The position numbers and the translations under genes were made by a program. 64,000 nt of DNA from Oscarella lobularis. Its lineage: Eukaryota > Porifera > Homoscleromorpha > Homosclerophorida > Oscarellidae. The stretch covers positions 744,001 through 808,000 of the forward strand of contig NC_089179.1 of assembly GCF_947507565.1 (NCBI RefSeq), read 5' to 3'. Shown here piece after piece: positions 1-11,696 of this stretch; positions within the stretch are counted from its first letter, which is position 1, and the number at the start of each line of letters is the position of its first letter. Under the pieces are notes generated by a model. That model did not search any database. It saw only the letters and a list, made by a program, of their open reading frames with translations, and had not been told where the DNA came from.

Positions 1-908
1 ATCCGACTAAACGAAGCCAGCGATTGCGCGACCCCGGAAACGGGAATGTACCTTTTGCGTAAGTTCGGTTCAAGACGTCGTGAGTGAGCGTATTTGTAAA
101 AAGAGACGACTGACGTCCGAGAGAGAGCGACAGTCGCTATTATTGCTCCCTTTTGTCTGTGTACACTGCTAGGCGCGCAAGCGTGTGCGCACAAGGGAGG
201 AGACGGATATGAATTCATTTAATTAGCATTGGAATTGGAATTCAGCTTAGCTGTCTGTCACGGAAATTCGAAGCAGCTGATCTCTCAATGAAGGACGACG
301 CCCTGGCGAGCCATGCAGCGGGAGGCCTGAGCTTTACCTAACTACTGCACCTGCTCAGGGCTTGTGCCGAGCCTAAGGAGTCTAAAATTACAACTCGCAC
401 GTGTGTTTAGGTTCGCCCACTCTCCGACTCTGAGCAACGGTTTGTTTTGATCAAAGTTTTTGATCGCCGGTATAGCGATAAGTCAGAGGTTGCCTTCTTA
501 ATGTAACTCGACGGTGGCACAATTGACCTCCTGAATTTACCGGTATTTCTAAATTAGGAATGCTCCGCACCTACGTGCATGCATTTCACTCTATTTTAGA
601 GTGTAAGCTGCTGGGGGAGCGCCGGGAGGCGCATGCAATCTAAACTATTTTTAGGCAGCACTGCCAAAGGAAGCTAGGCATCACAAAGTTCAAGACCCCA
701 AGGAAGTGACTGCAGGTCTGTAAAGGAAATGACGAAGAAGGCCCGTCTTACTACGAAAGAGTACAACAGAAGACAATTTCTATGCCAACAAAGCTCTGCA
801 GGCGTGGTGACCAAGTAACCATCCTCTTGGAAATTTCCGGCTATACCCTGCGGCAGTCCCTGCGGCTATACATTCCACAGCCTAACGCGCGCAGCCAGCT
901 TTGTTGAC
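1..908. other. Upstream region of STK36, no gene seen
   Basis: No open frame or RNA gene could be supported here. The stretch ends at the STK36 start codon, so its last part is presumably promoter and 5' UTR. A small direct repeat of the 9-mer CGGCTATAC occurs at about 838 and 863. An exon of a gene lying left of the window cannot be excluded. Confidence 0.5.
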
Positions 909-3900
909 ATGGAAAACTACCATATTCTCGATCCAATTGGAGAGGGATCGTTTGGCCGAGTTTTTAAAGCTCGAAAGAAACACTCGGGTCAAGTTAGTAG
1001 TAGCAAGCGAGTCTCCTAGGGGGCGCGATAACACAATTTCGCAAAACAGATCGTCGCCATCAAGTTCATATCGAAGGCAAACAGAAAGCCGAGCGAACTA
1101 AAGAAACTTCAGTACGAAATCGAGCTAATGAAGCGCATGGAGCACCCGAACATCATTTCTATGATGGACTCCTTCGAAATGGACAACGAAGTGGGCGTGG
1201 TAACGGAGTACGCCGACGGCGAGCTCTTTCAAATACTCGAAGACGATCGCCAATTACCGGAAGAGCAAGTCTGTAGAAAATAGGGGCGACACTGACACGA
1301 GAGAAAAAAAGAAACGTATATGAATATAGGTGAAAACCATTGCTAGTCAGCTCGTGTCAGCCTTGTACTATTTGCATTCGCATCGGATCATGCATCGCGA
1401 CATGAAGCCGCAGAATGTTTTAGTTTGCAAAGGGGGATGCATTAAACTGTGCGACTTCGGGTAGGTACAGTAGTACACCTGCCTGTTTCAATATGTATTG
1501 GCAATGATAATAATAATGATATTGGATTTCTTTTGTACAGCTTCGCTAGAGCGATGAGCATGAATACGTTGGTTTTGACTTCCATAAAAGTATTATCGTA
1601 GGATCAGAGGGTAATTGTGTTTCACGCATTTCTTTTTTCAAGGGCACCCCTTTGTACATGTCACCGGAATTGGTTCAAGAAAGGCCCTATGATCACAATT
1701 CTGATCTTTGGTGCGTCAATCGACTACTCTTTCTCTCTGTGTTTGAGGGACAATGGTTGTTCAGGTCGATGGGCTGCATTTTGTATGAACTGTTTGTTGG
1801 CCGACCTCCGTTCTACACGAATAGCATTGTCAAACTCGTTCATATGATAGTGAAGGTGATACAGTGGTGACGTATTATGTAGTAGATCTGGCAGCTTTGT
1901 CTTTTTAGAATCCCATCAAATGGCCACCAGAAATGAGCCCCCTTTTTAGAGTATGAAGTCCAGTAAGACGTTTCCTCGTTTGTTGACCTAGACGTATTTG
2001 TATAGGATTTTCTCAGCGGGTTGCTACAGAAGGATCCTAAGAAAAGACTAACGTGGCCGCACCTGTTAAATCATCCCTTCGTGGCTCCTATTTACATAGA
2101 AAGTGAAGCTCTCTTTATATCAGCGATGGCGCAGCAGGAAATGTCTTCTTTTCCACTAAGGCAATGCAATTCCTTTTTCCACCGAGACTATTCAGGAAGA
2201 AACGCACACCGCTCCCACCGGCTCACCGCAGTCTAGCGTGACAACAGGAGGCAACGTCTCAGCAAGATCGCGACGACGCCAAGCGGTACGGAATTGTTTA
2301 GTGTGCCCTTTTCGTTCACGTTCTCTCTTTCGCAGAAGCAATCGCCAGTCAAACGCAAGTCTCAGACGTCGCCGCCACCTTCGCGGATTCGAGACTCGCT
2401 CGAAGCCGAGGAAACCGTGCCGGTATCGAGAGGAGACGACGTTCCCATTTCGAAAAATATTTCTCGCCCGACTGACGTCGATTCATCGTCGTCCCTTCTT
2501 CCTCTCGATCGACCTGCAAGCAACAGGACGTACAGAATCAAACCGGGAACGAGCCATCGCGTCGAACTCTCAACGAACGCGACCGAACAATCTTTTTCCG
2601 CGTCCAGTCAACAGGCAAGTAGCTTAGATTTGTTTTTAGAAAATTCATTTTGCACTGTTTAGAGTGCCGACAGCGACGAGGAATGGCAGCATTTGATTGA
2701 TATGACGTCGACGGCGGAAGGTCCTTCGACAGCCGGCCACGTCCGCATGGGATCGACCTTGACTGCCGGTTATCTGATGACTGATTCCAAGTTCGTTTCA
2801 ACGGTCGTGACGCGACTTGAATCGGCGTTTCAGGCGGTCATTCAAGAGCGCTCGGCCGCCGCCGCTGCAAGGCTGGAACAGGTAGCCCACGTCATCGTTG
2901 GCTTATTGACAGCCAAGTGGTATGAAATCCCAATCAGGGGGGAAAAAATAGAAAGGGGGAACTGTTGTCGCGTGTTTAGTGAGCATAGCGTTCGGTGGCA
3001 GTTCTCTGTTGCTATTGATCTCCCGTCGCTACCTCTGTCTATTGTTCATTTATTGCTTGAAAAGGTTGATCTCGACGTAAGACAGTTTGGGTGCGTTGTT
3101 TTCGTGGTTGACTTTGGGGCGTGTAGGAAGTCTGGTTGCCTGGGTTAATGTGCGAAATTTTGACGATGCTCGTCGCTTATCTATCGCGCGAGCTTCATCT
3201 TCCCGTTTCCAGTGCAGATTTGACGTCGTCAAGCAGGTATTTCGTCGTCTGTTTGTTTTATTCGTTCATTCGATTCTTTTTTTGTTTCAGCCTTATCGAC
3301 GAAGAAATTCACTTCGTTGAATTTGTCGAGCAGTTTCTCCTGTTCGTGCCCGAAATTCTTTCGGCGCGTCACGAGAAAGTACACGCAACGATTTTTAAGG
3401 TGAAACGAACAGCAAAACGTCGCCTAATGCATCGTCAGCGTTTCCGTATAGCTCGTCGCGTCGCTGTGTGAAGCAGCCAGAAGATGCACCGCCTCCTTCA
3501 CCGCTCGAATCTTTCGTGCTCTCGCCAGCGATCCCATCATCTTGCCGACAATCCTAAATGCACTCGCTCCTGGTACTCTTTTTAAAACTTTCTCCTTCCC
3601 AGAACGTCAACGACTCCCATGCGTTCTAGTTCCCGGTACGGGAGCTCTTCCGGCGGGGGAAGTCTTCGACTCTGCAATGACGGCATTGCACACGCTCATT
3701 CGGATCGATTCGACGTCCCACAGCGAAGTACAGGTGCACTACGCATTCGTAATCGCGTCAAGATTGCCTGCCTTTTTAATACGCACGTGTATTCGTCAGC
3801 CCCAGGCGACCTTTGCCGCCGCTTCGATACTTGAGAACGATCTCAATTTGTCGCTGGAGACTCTGATGATCTACTCTTGTCAATTCGGTCGATTCGAAGC

Positions 3901-6798
3901 GCTTTCTGTGGGCACTGATCGAGAGTCGCGCATATTTGTAGGTGTGAAGTCCGTTTCGTTTTTTCTTTTCCGTATAGGCTGTTTGCGATTTATGTACCGT
4001 TTCGCCGATCATCGCCGTCAATGTTCTGGCGCGCGATTCCTTTTGCGAGGGAATGACGAAATTTTTGGAGCCCGAAAATGTAAGTTGATTGTGCGAGGAT
4101 AGATACAGCGCTTCGAGTTCTGTGCACTGGGGGACAGGTCATCGATTCTAATCAGTTGGAAAGAATGCGACTCATATTGCGGATAGGATGCCACGCTGCT
4201 TCGCAAACTCGGCCAACTAACAGCGAAATACCTCAACAGTAAGTTGGAAAATCAAAAACGCATTTTTTAAAATTTTCTACAGCGTTGTTCAATTTTTCGT
4301 CGCTGTGCTCGCCGTATTCGTCAACGAAGCGACGCAACTAAGCGATCGGGTGCGAGGAGCAATGAAGTTGTTCTTGAGAAAATATCTGCGTATAGGTCCT
4401 GTCCTCGATTCTGCTCCTGAAATTGACGGAGTTGCACAGTCAGACGGCGTGCGTCGACGTCGACGTCGAAAAATTTCTCGCGGCTGTCGAACAGGTTGTG
4501 ATCGGTTACGGCGGCTTGAATGTGGTGAGAAAGGATGCAATTTTGGGCCTTCCTATCCATATTGTGCGCTCGATTAGAATGCTGATGAATGTGGGTGTTT
4601 AGACGGTGCGATGACTTTGCTTTGCATTGTATTACCTCAGGTTCTTCTACGCTTCGAAATCCAAAGTCACTGACTTGAAGATGTTTTTCGTACGTAGAAT
4701 CGCGCTGCAACGCAAATGCTTCTCAACTCTTCGCTCTGGAACCGTCTTTGGACAGTCGTGTATTCTTGCCTTCAGGATAGTAGGTGCGTAACCTGTCGGC
4801 AAATCACTTCGATTTTTCACATCTCTTAGTGCGAACGTGAACGCTCTATCTCTGACCGGATTCTCGTCATCTGTTCAGCTAGCGTGTACCGTAATGTTAC
4901 AGGTGATTTAATGCTAATTATCGCAAAGTGAGTGATACTTACATGCGCCTCTACACAGGAACCCTCGGATGCTCTGAAGGAACTAGCAGAGGAAGACAGT
5001 CCGTACGGACGGTCTTGTCTTTCGTTTATTCACTCCAACGCAATAGCCAATATCGCAGCAACCGCTGGAGAGGACGCAAATAGTCGTCAATTAGCGATGG
5101 AACGCCACATCATACAGGCGAGATTCGCGATGAAATTACCCCATTCTTTTGAACTAGTTCCACTTTCAAGGCTTTCCAGCTCTTCTACATTCCATTGGCT
5201 TTAGAAGCGAACATCCGTGCTAGTGCCCTCGAAGGTCTTCTGAGGTATTCGCCTATCCTCTTAGCATGCATGCAATCACATTACGTTGCTCCGCTGCAGC
5301 GTTTGGTTCAGTGCCGGCGTCGTCGAAAGGCTGCTTTACGCCGCAAGCGATTTATCGGATCCAGTAGCATTTGAAATTCCCTCGGGTCAGTTGATACAAC
5401 ATATAGGACTGACGGCGTTCTTGGAGGAAGTTGCGGTTTCCTTTCTCGTAGAAATACTTCTTCGACTGGTCATGTTCAAATCGGACGCTGCTCCGTTTAG
5501 ATCTAATTTCTGGGAGATAGTTGGCAGCTCAAAGGTATACAGTATATTCATATACATGTAGCAGGGGCGAAAGGCGTTCTGAATATGAATTGTAATGACT
5601 ACTGATCTTAGCTGGAATCCTTCATGGCTCGACTGTTGTCGCCGACCAATTCGGCAACCGTGCTGTGCAACTCGTTAGCCTTGGTTAGCTGTACGGTCAA
5701 CGAGGGATCGATCGCCGTGGAGAAATTTGTAAAATTGACGAGTCGACGTCCGGGTAGGATGCGAGCGGAGGAAATTGTTCTGGCGTCTCGTCCTAATGGT
5801 CTCTGTTATAGACGTATTTGATTTCGTTGCCCTCTTGGAGCACGCAGATCGAACCGTTCGCGTTCGCTGTTGTCGAACTATAGGCAGCCTCCTCTCTCCG
5901 TCCGACGCATTTTACAGCTCCATTGAAAGGTAGCTACGATCATAAAACGACGTCACCGGCTCACGATTCGCGTTCTCTCTCTCTCTCTCTCTGTCTCTAT
6001 AGACGGATAGTGCCCTTAGTTCATTGCCTTCGCGATAAAGATGATCAAGTTCGATCGGTACTTGCCACTTCCTTGCGCGGAATCTAGCTTATAGAATTTT
6101 CTCTCAGGCGGCTAGTTTTGCAATTGGAAATGCTGCCTTTCACAGCGACGTTCTCTACAACCGACTTGGTGCCGCCGTAGGACCTCTTGTCGCTCTTCTT
6201 GCCGACCCGATGGCGAACACGAAATGCAACGCCGCTTGTAAATACGCGTTTCTGCGATTGAGTGTTGACGCGACGGCTCGACGCTGCGATTTAGGCGCTC
6301 TCGGCAATTTACTTCTTCACTCTGGAAAACTTTGGCCGAGGCTGAAGAAAGAGAAATGTATCGAAAGGTTTGTCTATGCAGACACTATATACCTTCCGCT
6401 ATGAAATATGTGTGTACTCGTATAGATTGTTGGATATTGCGACAGCTGACGCTCAAACGTCGTGCCAACTTGCCGCTCTGCAATCTCTACGAATCGCATC
6501 GAAACGAAAGGAGTGCATTCAGGTAAGAAAGCGCATTCGTACGCGTGACACACATGCGCACCCATATACGTATACGCTTCAGTATCTTGTCGAGTTGCGA
6601 GCTCGACGTCGACTGGAAGAGCGCACGGACGCACTTCGCGATCGCGCCCCGCGCGGTACGAAAGTAATAGCGACCGGCCGACCGCAAACGGTAGCGTCAA
6701 GCCGTGCGTCGCCCACTCAGGCGGTGATTGGGCATTGCTCCAGGCTGATTAGAAGCCTAGCGGCTGCTGAGCAAAATCGGATGAGCTCGCCATCATGA
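909..6798 (+). CDS. STK36: STK36 / Fused family serine-threonine kinase
   Basis: Many short exons encode an N-terminal protein kinase followed by a long C-terminal region. Exon 1 (909-992) holds the glycine loop [12 protein letters not shown]. Exon 2 starts at 1050 with the VAIKF lysine and continues into HPNI and [10 protein letters not shown]. Later exons give [26 protein letters not shown] and a PPFYTNS segment, with kinase subdomain XI ending near 2090 ([13 protein letters not shown]). The [10 protein letters not shown] segment and the overall order are typical of Fused/STK36, which acts in axoneme central-pair assembly and, in some animals, Hedgehog signalling. Leucine-rich helical segments in the 3' half fit the ARM-like C-terminal region of the family. 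The ATG at 909 is chosen because [13 protein letters not shown] is the normal STK36 start. The stop is TGA at 6796-6798. Exact exon borders between 2.3 and 5.9 kb are uncertain. Confidence 0.9.
5973..5999. repeat. CT microsatellite in STK36 intron
   Basis: A run of CT dinucleotides lies in the pyrimidine tract just before the splice acceptor at about 6000. It is probably part of the acceptor context of this intron. Confidence 0.7.
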
Positions 6799-6861
6799 GA
6801 GCAATTGCGGTTTTGAAATTGAACGACTAATGAAATTCTGCCGTGCAATGGCGGATAAACC

Positions 6862-6867
6862 TTTATT
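6862..6867 (-). promoter_or_regulatory. Polyadenylation signal of the homeobox gene
   Basis: AATAAA on the minus strand, about 105 nt beyond the homeobox stop codon and inside the gap between two convergent genes. Confidence 0.55.
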
Positions 6868-6972
6868 CAAACTTACATAGACGGACCTAATTCTCTGTTT
6901 ATGCGGCGTCTCGTCGCCCAAGGCCGAGTTTCTATATCGGTCCCTACGTTGAACTTAGGAGTTTTTGCACAA

Positions 6973-7905
6973 TTACGACGCCGTTGGGAGGCCGAGTCGA
7001 CGTTTGTGCTGCTCGGCCTTCTGACGAAGACTAGAAATACTGCGAAATTTCAGCTCCTCTACAGTCGGAGCGGGAATTTTGACCGACGGCTTTTCGTCGC
7101 GAATTTGACACCATCCCAACATTGATTTATATAAAAGCGCGGGGGGCGACGGCGGCGTCCTCGCCGCGTTTCTCTTCTCGGTGAAAGCGTCGAGTCGTCG
7201 TCCTTGTATCAACGGCGAGAAGCCGTCGGACGGCGAACTTGATTCTTCCGAGACGGGAGTCTGGCGATCTTCAACGCTGAACGAGAGTCGAGAGACGGTT
7301 CGCGACTGGCTCGGTGCCGTCGACGGCTCGTCTTTCGATTCGCGCATCCAGCGGAGCTTGGCTCTTCTGTTTTGAAACCAAACCTATAGGCCGAAAAAAA
7401 ACGAGATCAGCTGCGATTTTTTTCGGCTTTGAGAGCGCTGCTCGTAATAAAAAACTATTAGCTCAAATTGGACCATCTGGTTTCCGTTCAGCGGTTTACG
7501 GGTCCTCGTATTCTTGGAAGAAATCAGATTCACACAGGCAGGCTAGGGCTGTAGTATAGCGCCGCGACCGAACCACGGCGTGTTCAATTTAGATGCAAGA
7601 TGGGTCAAAGAGCGTAACAAAGCAAACGTTGCGTCGATGCATTGCACACACGCACGTTTCCGTCGCGGTACATATATATAGCGCACCTGTATTGTGGTCT
7701 CCGGCGTTCCTATGCGCTGGGCGAGAGCTCTTCGCACGGAGGCGCTTGGATGACGAGTGACATCGAAGACCCTTTCGAGTTCCATGAGCTGATTCGCCGT
7801 GAAAACGGTTCGAGAACGCCGACGCTTTTTCGTCGTCATTTTGCACGAGGAACTTGTCGTCGACGTCGTCGTCGTCGTCGTACAGCTTGTTTCAGAGCTC
7901 TCCAT
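6973..7905 (-). CDS. Paired-like (PRD-class) homeodomain transcription factor
   Basis: Two exons on the minus strand, 7905-7687 and 7383-6973, encode a sequence-specific transcription factor. The homeodomain aligns to the canonical 60 positions without gaps: R5, F8, L16, F20, P26, W48, F49, Q50, N51 and R53 are all present (VWFQNRRAKLR). The intron falls exactly between residues 46 and 47, the conserved position in PRD-class homeobox genes. Q50 and the ALAQRI / TTIQVWFQNRRAK context also fit paired-like members. The usual YPD at 25-27 is HPS here, so the subfamily is unclear. No paired box is visible. The short N-terminus has a poly-Thr/Ser run. The frame is open upstream to an ATG at 8061, but the ATG at 7905 (MESSETSC) looks more natural. 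The C-terminal part is Ser/Pro-rich without a recognised motif. Confidence 0.87.
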
Positions 7906-8061
7906 GGCGGACTGCTTGTTAGAGCCAGTTGCGCGCGGAAAAGAATGCACACCTGACCTCACCTCGGTGGTATATGTATAGGCGGACGCGTCTGGAAGTT
8001 CGGGGCTTGTGCCCAATTTGGCTAAACGGGACCCTATTTTTAATCGACCGACACTATGCAT

Positions 8062-9225
8062 ATGGTTTGCGTTGGAACAACTTTTGCTAGGGCGTCGTAA
8101 CGCCCGATCGTGTTTGAGGCAGATGTATTTGATTAGACCTCATGCAGCGCGTGTTCCACGTGCATTGAGAAGATGTGCATAATCAGTCTCGACGGGTGCA
8201 CTTAGCGACTCTACGAGGGCAAGTTTAGGGGTCTGCTTCGTGTCGGAAAGCACCTTCTGTATGAACTAGGGGGGCAAGCCTGTCTCGAAAGTCTTTGCAC
8301 TAGTCGGCAGTTAGCGTGGCATTAATTAATAAATGGGCCTTCTGCTGTTTCGACGAAGGAGGCCCAAGCCAGTCGATTTGATTAAGCGAGTCTAGAAATA
8401 CCTCAGAGCGCATTCGCGGTTTCACGTTGTGGATGAAGGAAACGAATCGTTCATTTAGTCGAGGCCTACAGCATGGCTTTTTTATGTTTGCGATTTCGCT
8501 AGCTGATGGATTGGGTTCACTGACCAGCATGGCGTCAGGTCCGCGGTTAGGAAGTTTGTCTTCAAGGCGATTTTATTTATCTTTGAACGGGGATATATTA
8601 TATATTCAATAGTGCAATGCGTTGAGTCGACCCCCGCCTTTGCCCATTGCCCATGTGCATATGCTGGAGATCTAGCAAGAAGTCGCCGCGCGCGCCGCAC
8701 GTGCAGACCTGCATGGAGCCACACTGCTCCTTGTGCTGTATATCAATATCTTGTACTAGTGGTGAGAAAGAGGGGCCCAGAGGAAATGGCACTTGATTAA
8801 GTTGCTCAGATCATGCATAAGAGCGGCGAAGAATCTCGTTATCCAAATCGTTTTCAAGCAGACTTCAGGAGACCTTACTACAGTACGCTCATGCAGCCAC
8901 CTGGCGGCTGAATGCGCGCCAATTAAAATAATGGAGTTTGCGCAGATAGCAATCATTAACAATATATGCCAGCAAGCACGCGCACTAAGGGAGAAAAGTA
9001 ATGCTGCAAATAAATTGATTAGCCTTGACTGGCTTGCACTCAACGCTATTCAAATGCAAGAATTACTATTTATTAATCAGCACTTGTCTGCTTGCCCACA
9101 AGGCGGCTGTATGTTGACGAATTAGGAGAACATCTTGAGAAGCAAAGCAAGTGCAACCACGAAATCCTCGTCGACCAGTCAGCTCATCGACCGCACGTGC
9201 GAGTGACGCGCGCTACACGTAAACG
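8062..9225. other. Intergenic region between homeobox and BPI genes
   Basis: About 1.2 kb with overlapping open frames on both strands but none with recognisable protein character or good splice structure. It contains an imperfect hairpin at 8334-8366 (10-bp stem TGGGCCTTCT with one G-T pair) and AT-rich stretches near 8320 and 8590. It probably holds the upstream regulatory DNA of two divergent genes. Confidence 0.5.
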
Positions 9226-11541
9226 ATGCTATTTCGCCTGTTTCTGTCTCTTCTCGTCTCGCATGGCGTCGTTTCCGTCAACCCAGGCTTTAGAATCGAA
9301 CTTTCGGAGAAGGGCTTGGACTACGGTAGAGCGCAGGCGTGCAATTGAACGACTTCTCACTTTTCCCTCACTTGAAGTTCGTCAAGTCGCAATGCCCATA
9401 CTCGTGAAGCAACTCCAAAACCTCGCAATACCCGATCAAAGCGGATCGGCTGGAACACCAGTCGGCAGCATCGACTACAGCTTATCCGAGTTCGAAGCGA
9501 AAAATTTTTCTCCTCTACCAAATCGAACCATACACTTCGTTTCAGTATCAAACTAACCGAATTTTCGATTCCTTCGTCGTCGCTAACGATCGTTGCAAAC
9601 ACGGGCGTCCAAGTAGGGGCGTCTGGCGTGTCGGTGCACCTCTCTGGCCACTGGCACTACAGAGAACACAGTTGGTCAGTCTCAAGCGCTGAACCGTCCG
9701 CTAGCCTGAGACAAATCCTATATCTAGGCCTCACATATCTGATAGTGGATCGTGCGATGTTTCGGCCAGTAGCATTAGTCTGAGTACTGTCGTTGGAGTT
9801 GGTATACACTTTTGACAAGTGTGCAATGTAAATGGTTATTGATTTGTGTAGGTGCCGATTCCAGCGGTCGTCCGACGATTTCGGCCAATAGCTGTAGTTT
9901 TAATATCGGTAAATTGGATATTGATTTTCATGGTGGAGCAAGGTAGGGGATGTCAACGAGAGAGAGAGAGAGACAGTGAGAGTGAGAGCTTTACTATGAC
10001 CTTTTGCTTCTGCAGTTGGCTCTACAATTTGTTTTCCGGAACAATAGCTGACGGCCTAAAAGGAAGCATTGAAGGATCAGTACGTACCGCGTGACGTTGT
10101 CTCAGAAATGACTGCATCGTCAATTGAAGGTTTGCAGTGCAGCTAAGGACGCGATTAACACGCAGGGAAACAAAGCATTGGCCACACTACCCGGTAGATG
10201 AAAAAACAGAAGGGGGCGCGATGAGATTGAGATTTGTTCTGTAGTTGAGGAAAAGCTGACGTCTAATTCCGAGATCAATTTTGAGCTGATTCAAGCTCCC
10301 ATATTTACGTCGTCGTATCTTGAAACGCTTCACAAAGTGCGCAATCGTCGCTCTCCTTTCTCAGTGTCTAATGCCCTTCCCTCAAAGGGCGAATTTCTCT
10401 ACATTCCACATCCCAGTACCGAAATTCCCTTTGAACCCTCCCCCCTCCCAACGGCAGCTGCATCGAATTCAATGATGACAATCTGGATTACCGACTACAT
10501 TGTCAATACGGCCGGATACGTTTACCAAGAAGCGGGCGTCTTGCAGATTAATATCACCCAAAGCATGGTAGAGGACCGACAAGGAAAAAAATAGAAATTC
10601 TTAACCAATATATTTTTTATTTCAGCTTCCATCCGGCATCCCTATTTCTCTAAATACAACGTCGTTTAAGCCGCTTATTCCCGAGGCAAGTTGCTTAGGT
10701 ACATCGAGTTGAAGTTTCATTGCTCGCTGCGTTCAGTTGTACGCGAAGTATCCCAATGAAGCGATGCAGCTGTTTCTCACCTCGACGTCAGCTCCCTATA
10801 TTAACATTACGTCTGGCTTTATTAATGTGACGGCACCTGGGCGACTCGTTGCCTACGTACGTGTGAACGAGACAACGCTCGTGAATGCGTTCACTCTCGG
10901 ACTGGTAATCGCTTGATTTCCAAGCATCCAACTTCTATAGACGCTTTAGACAATGCACGCTACTGGGCACGCGTCTCTTAGACGAAACGGAAGCCAGGAA
11001 ATGGTCATTGGCAACGCAACCTATCTTAGGTAGCTGTGCAGTGATGTATTAGATTGGGTACTAGAATTTTATAATCTTAGGTCAGATATAAGCGTCGTTG
11101 CGTCCAACGTTGGACATTTTGAAGTACTACCTGCTGTACAGTTGGTGATAGGTTTGTAGTTTTGAATATAGGCAACCAGCTTAGAGGCAGCAGTCAATCT
11201 TCTCTATCAAATTGGAGTCATTCCTCTTATCAACAGTAAATCCTATTATATATGATACATGTAAAGGTGTTTTAGCTTAGACTTGATGATGTAGAGTATG
11301 GCGCTGCTGGGTTCGCCATACCTTCAGTTGACGGAGTTACCTTTGTCAATCCCGTTGTAGCACAGGGAGAGGTAATTGGTTGATTAGAATAAGAGGCTAA
11401 CTAACCGATGTTTCGTACAAGGGATACATTCAAATCAGTACAGACATCAACTACAATCCATCGTCACTGTTCTCTGAAGAATTGATTTCCCTGCATCGCG
11501 ACAAAGTGGATCAACTTGCAAACGAAGGCGGCATCGTCTAG
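9226..11541 (+). CDS. BPI/LBP-family lipid-binding secreted protein, copy 1
   Basis: A multi-exon gene. The first exon encodes a signal peptide (MLFRLFLSLLVSHGVVSV) followed by NPGFRIELSEKGLDY, the hallmark N-terminus of the bactericidal/permeability-increasing, LPS-binding and related lipid-transfer family. Later exons carry family-like segments: GSIDYSLSEFEAKNF, a SISSALTIVANTGVQ-type beta strand region, ASNSMMTIWITDYIVNTAGY, and a C-terminal VDGVTFVNPVVAQGE region. It should be secreted, and the family binds lipids or lipopolysaccharide through two barrel halves. The last exon ends NEGGIV with TAG at 11539-11541. It lies 156 nt upstream of a paralogous copy with the same exon plan. Whether it binds LPS or another lipid cannot be told from sequence. 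Confidence 0.85.
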
Positions 11542-11696
11542 CTCGTATTTTTCCCGGACTTTTCTATTCTGTTTTGTTTTATGCATTCCTTCTTTTTTTT
11601 ATTCTTGTTTTGTTCTATGCATCTATTCTTTTTTGTGTGTGCACGCAGAGGTCAGATTACACGTGTACGACGTGTGTAGTGCACGTTATAAGGGGG

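Noticed and set aside
8334-8366. Hairpin that might be a microRNA precursor
   Set aside because: The stem is only about 10 bp with a 13-nt loop, too short for a miRNA precursor; likely chance.
8756-9125. Overlapping ORFs on both strands (95 and 110 residues)
   Set aside because: The minus frame looks hydrophobic only because the complementary frame is A/T-rich; neither has family features or poly(A)/splice support.
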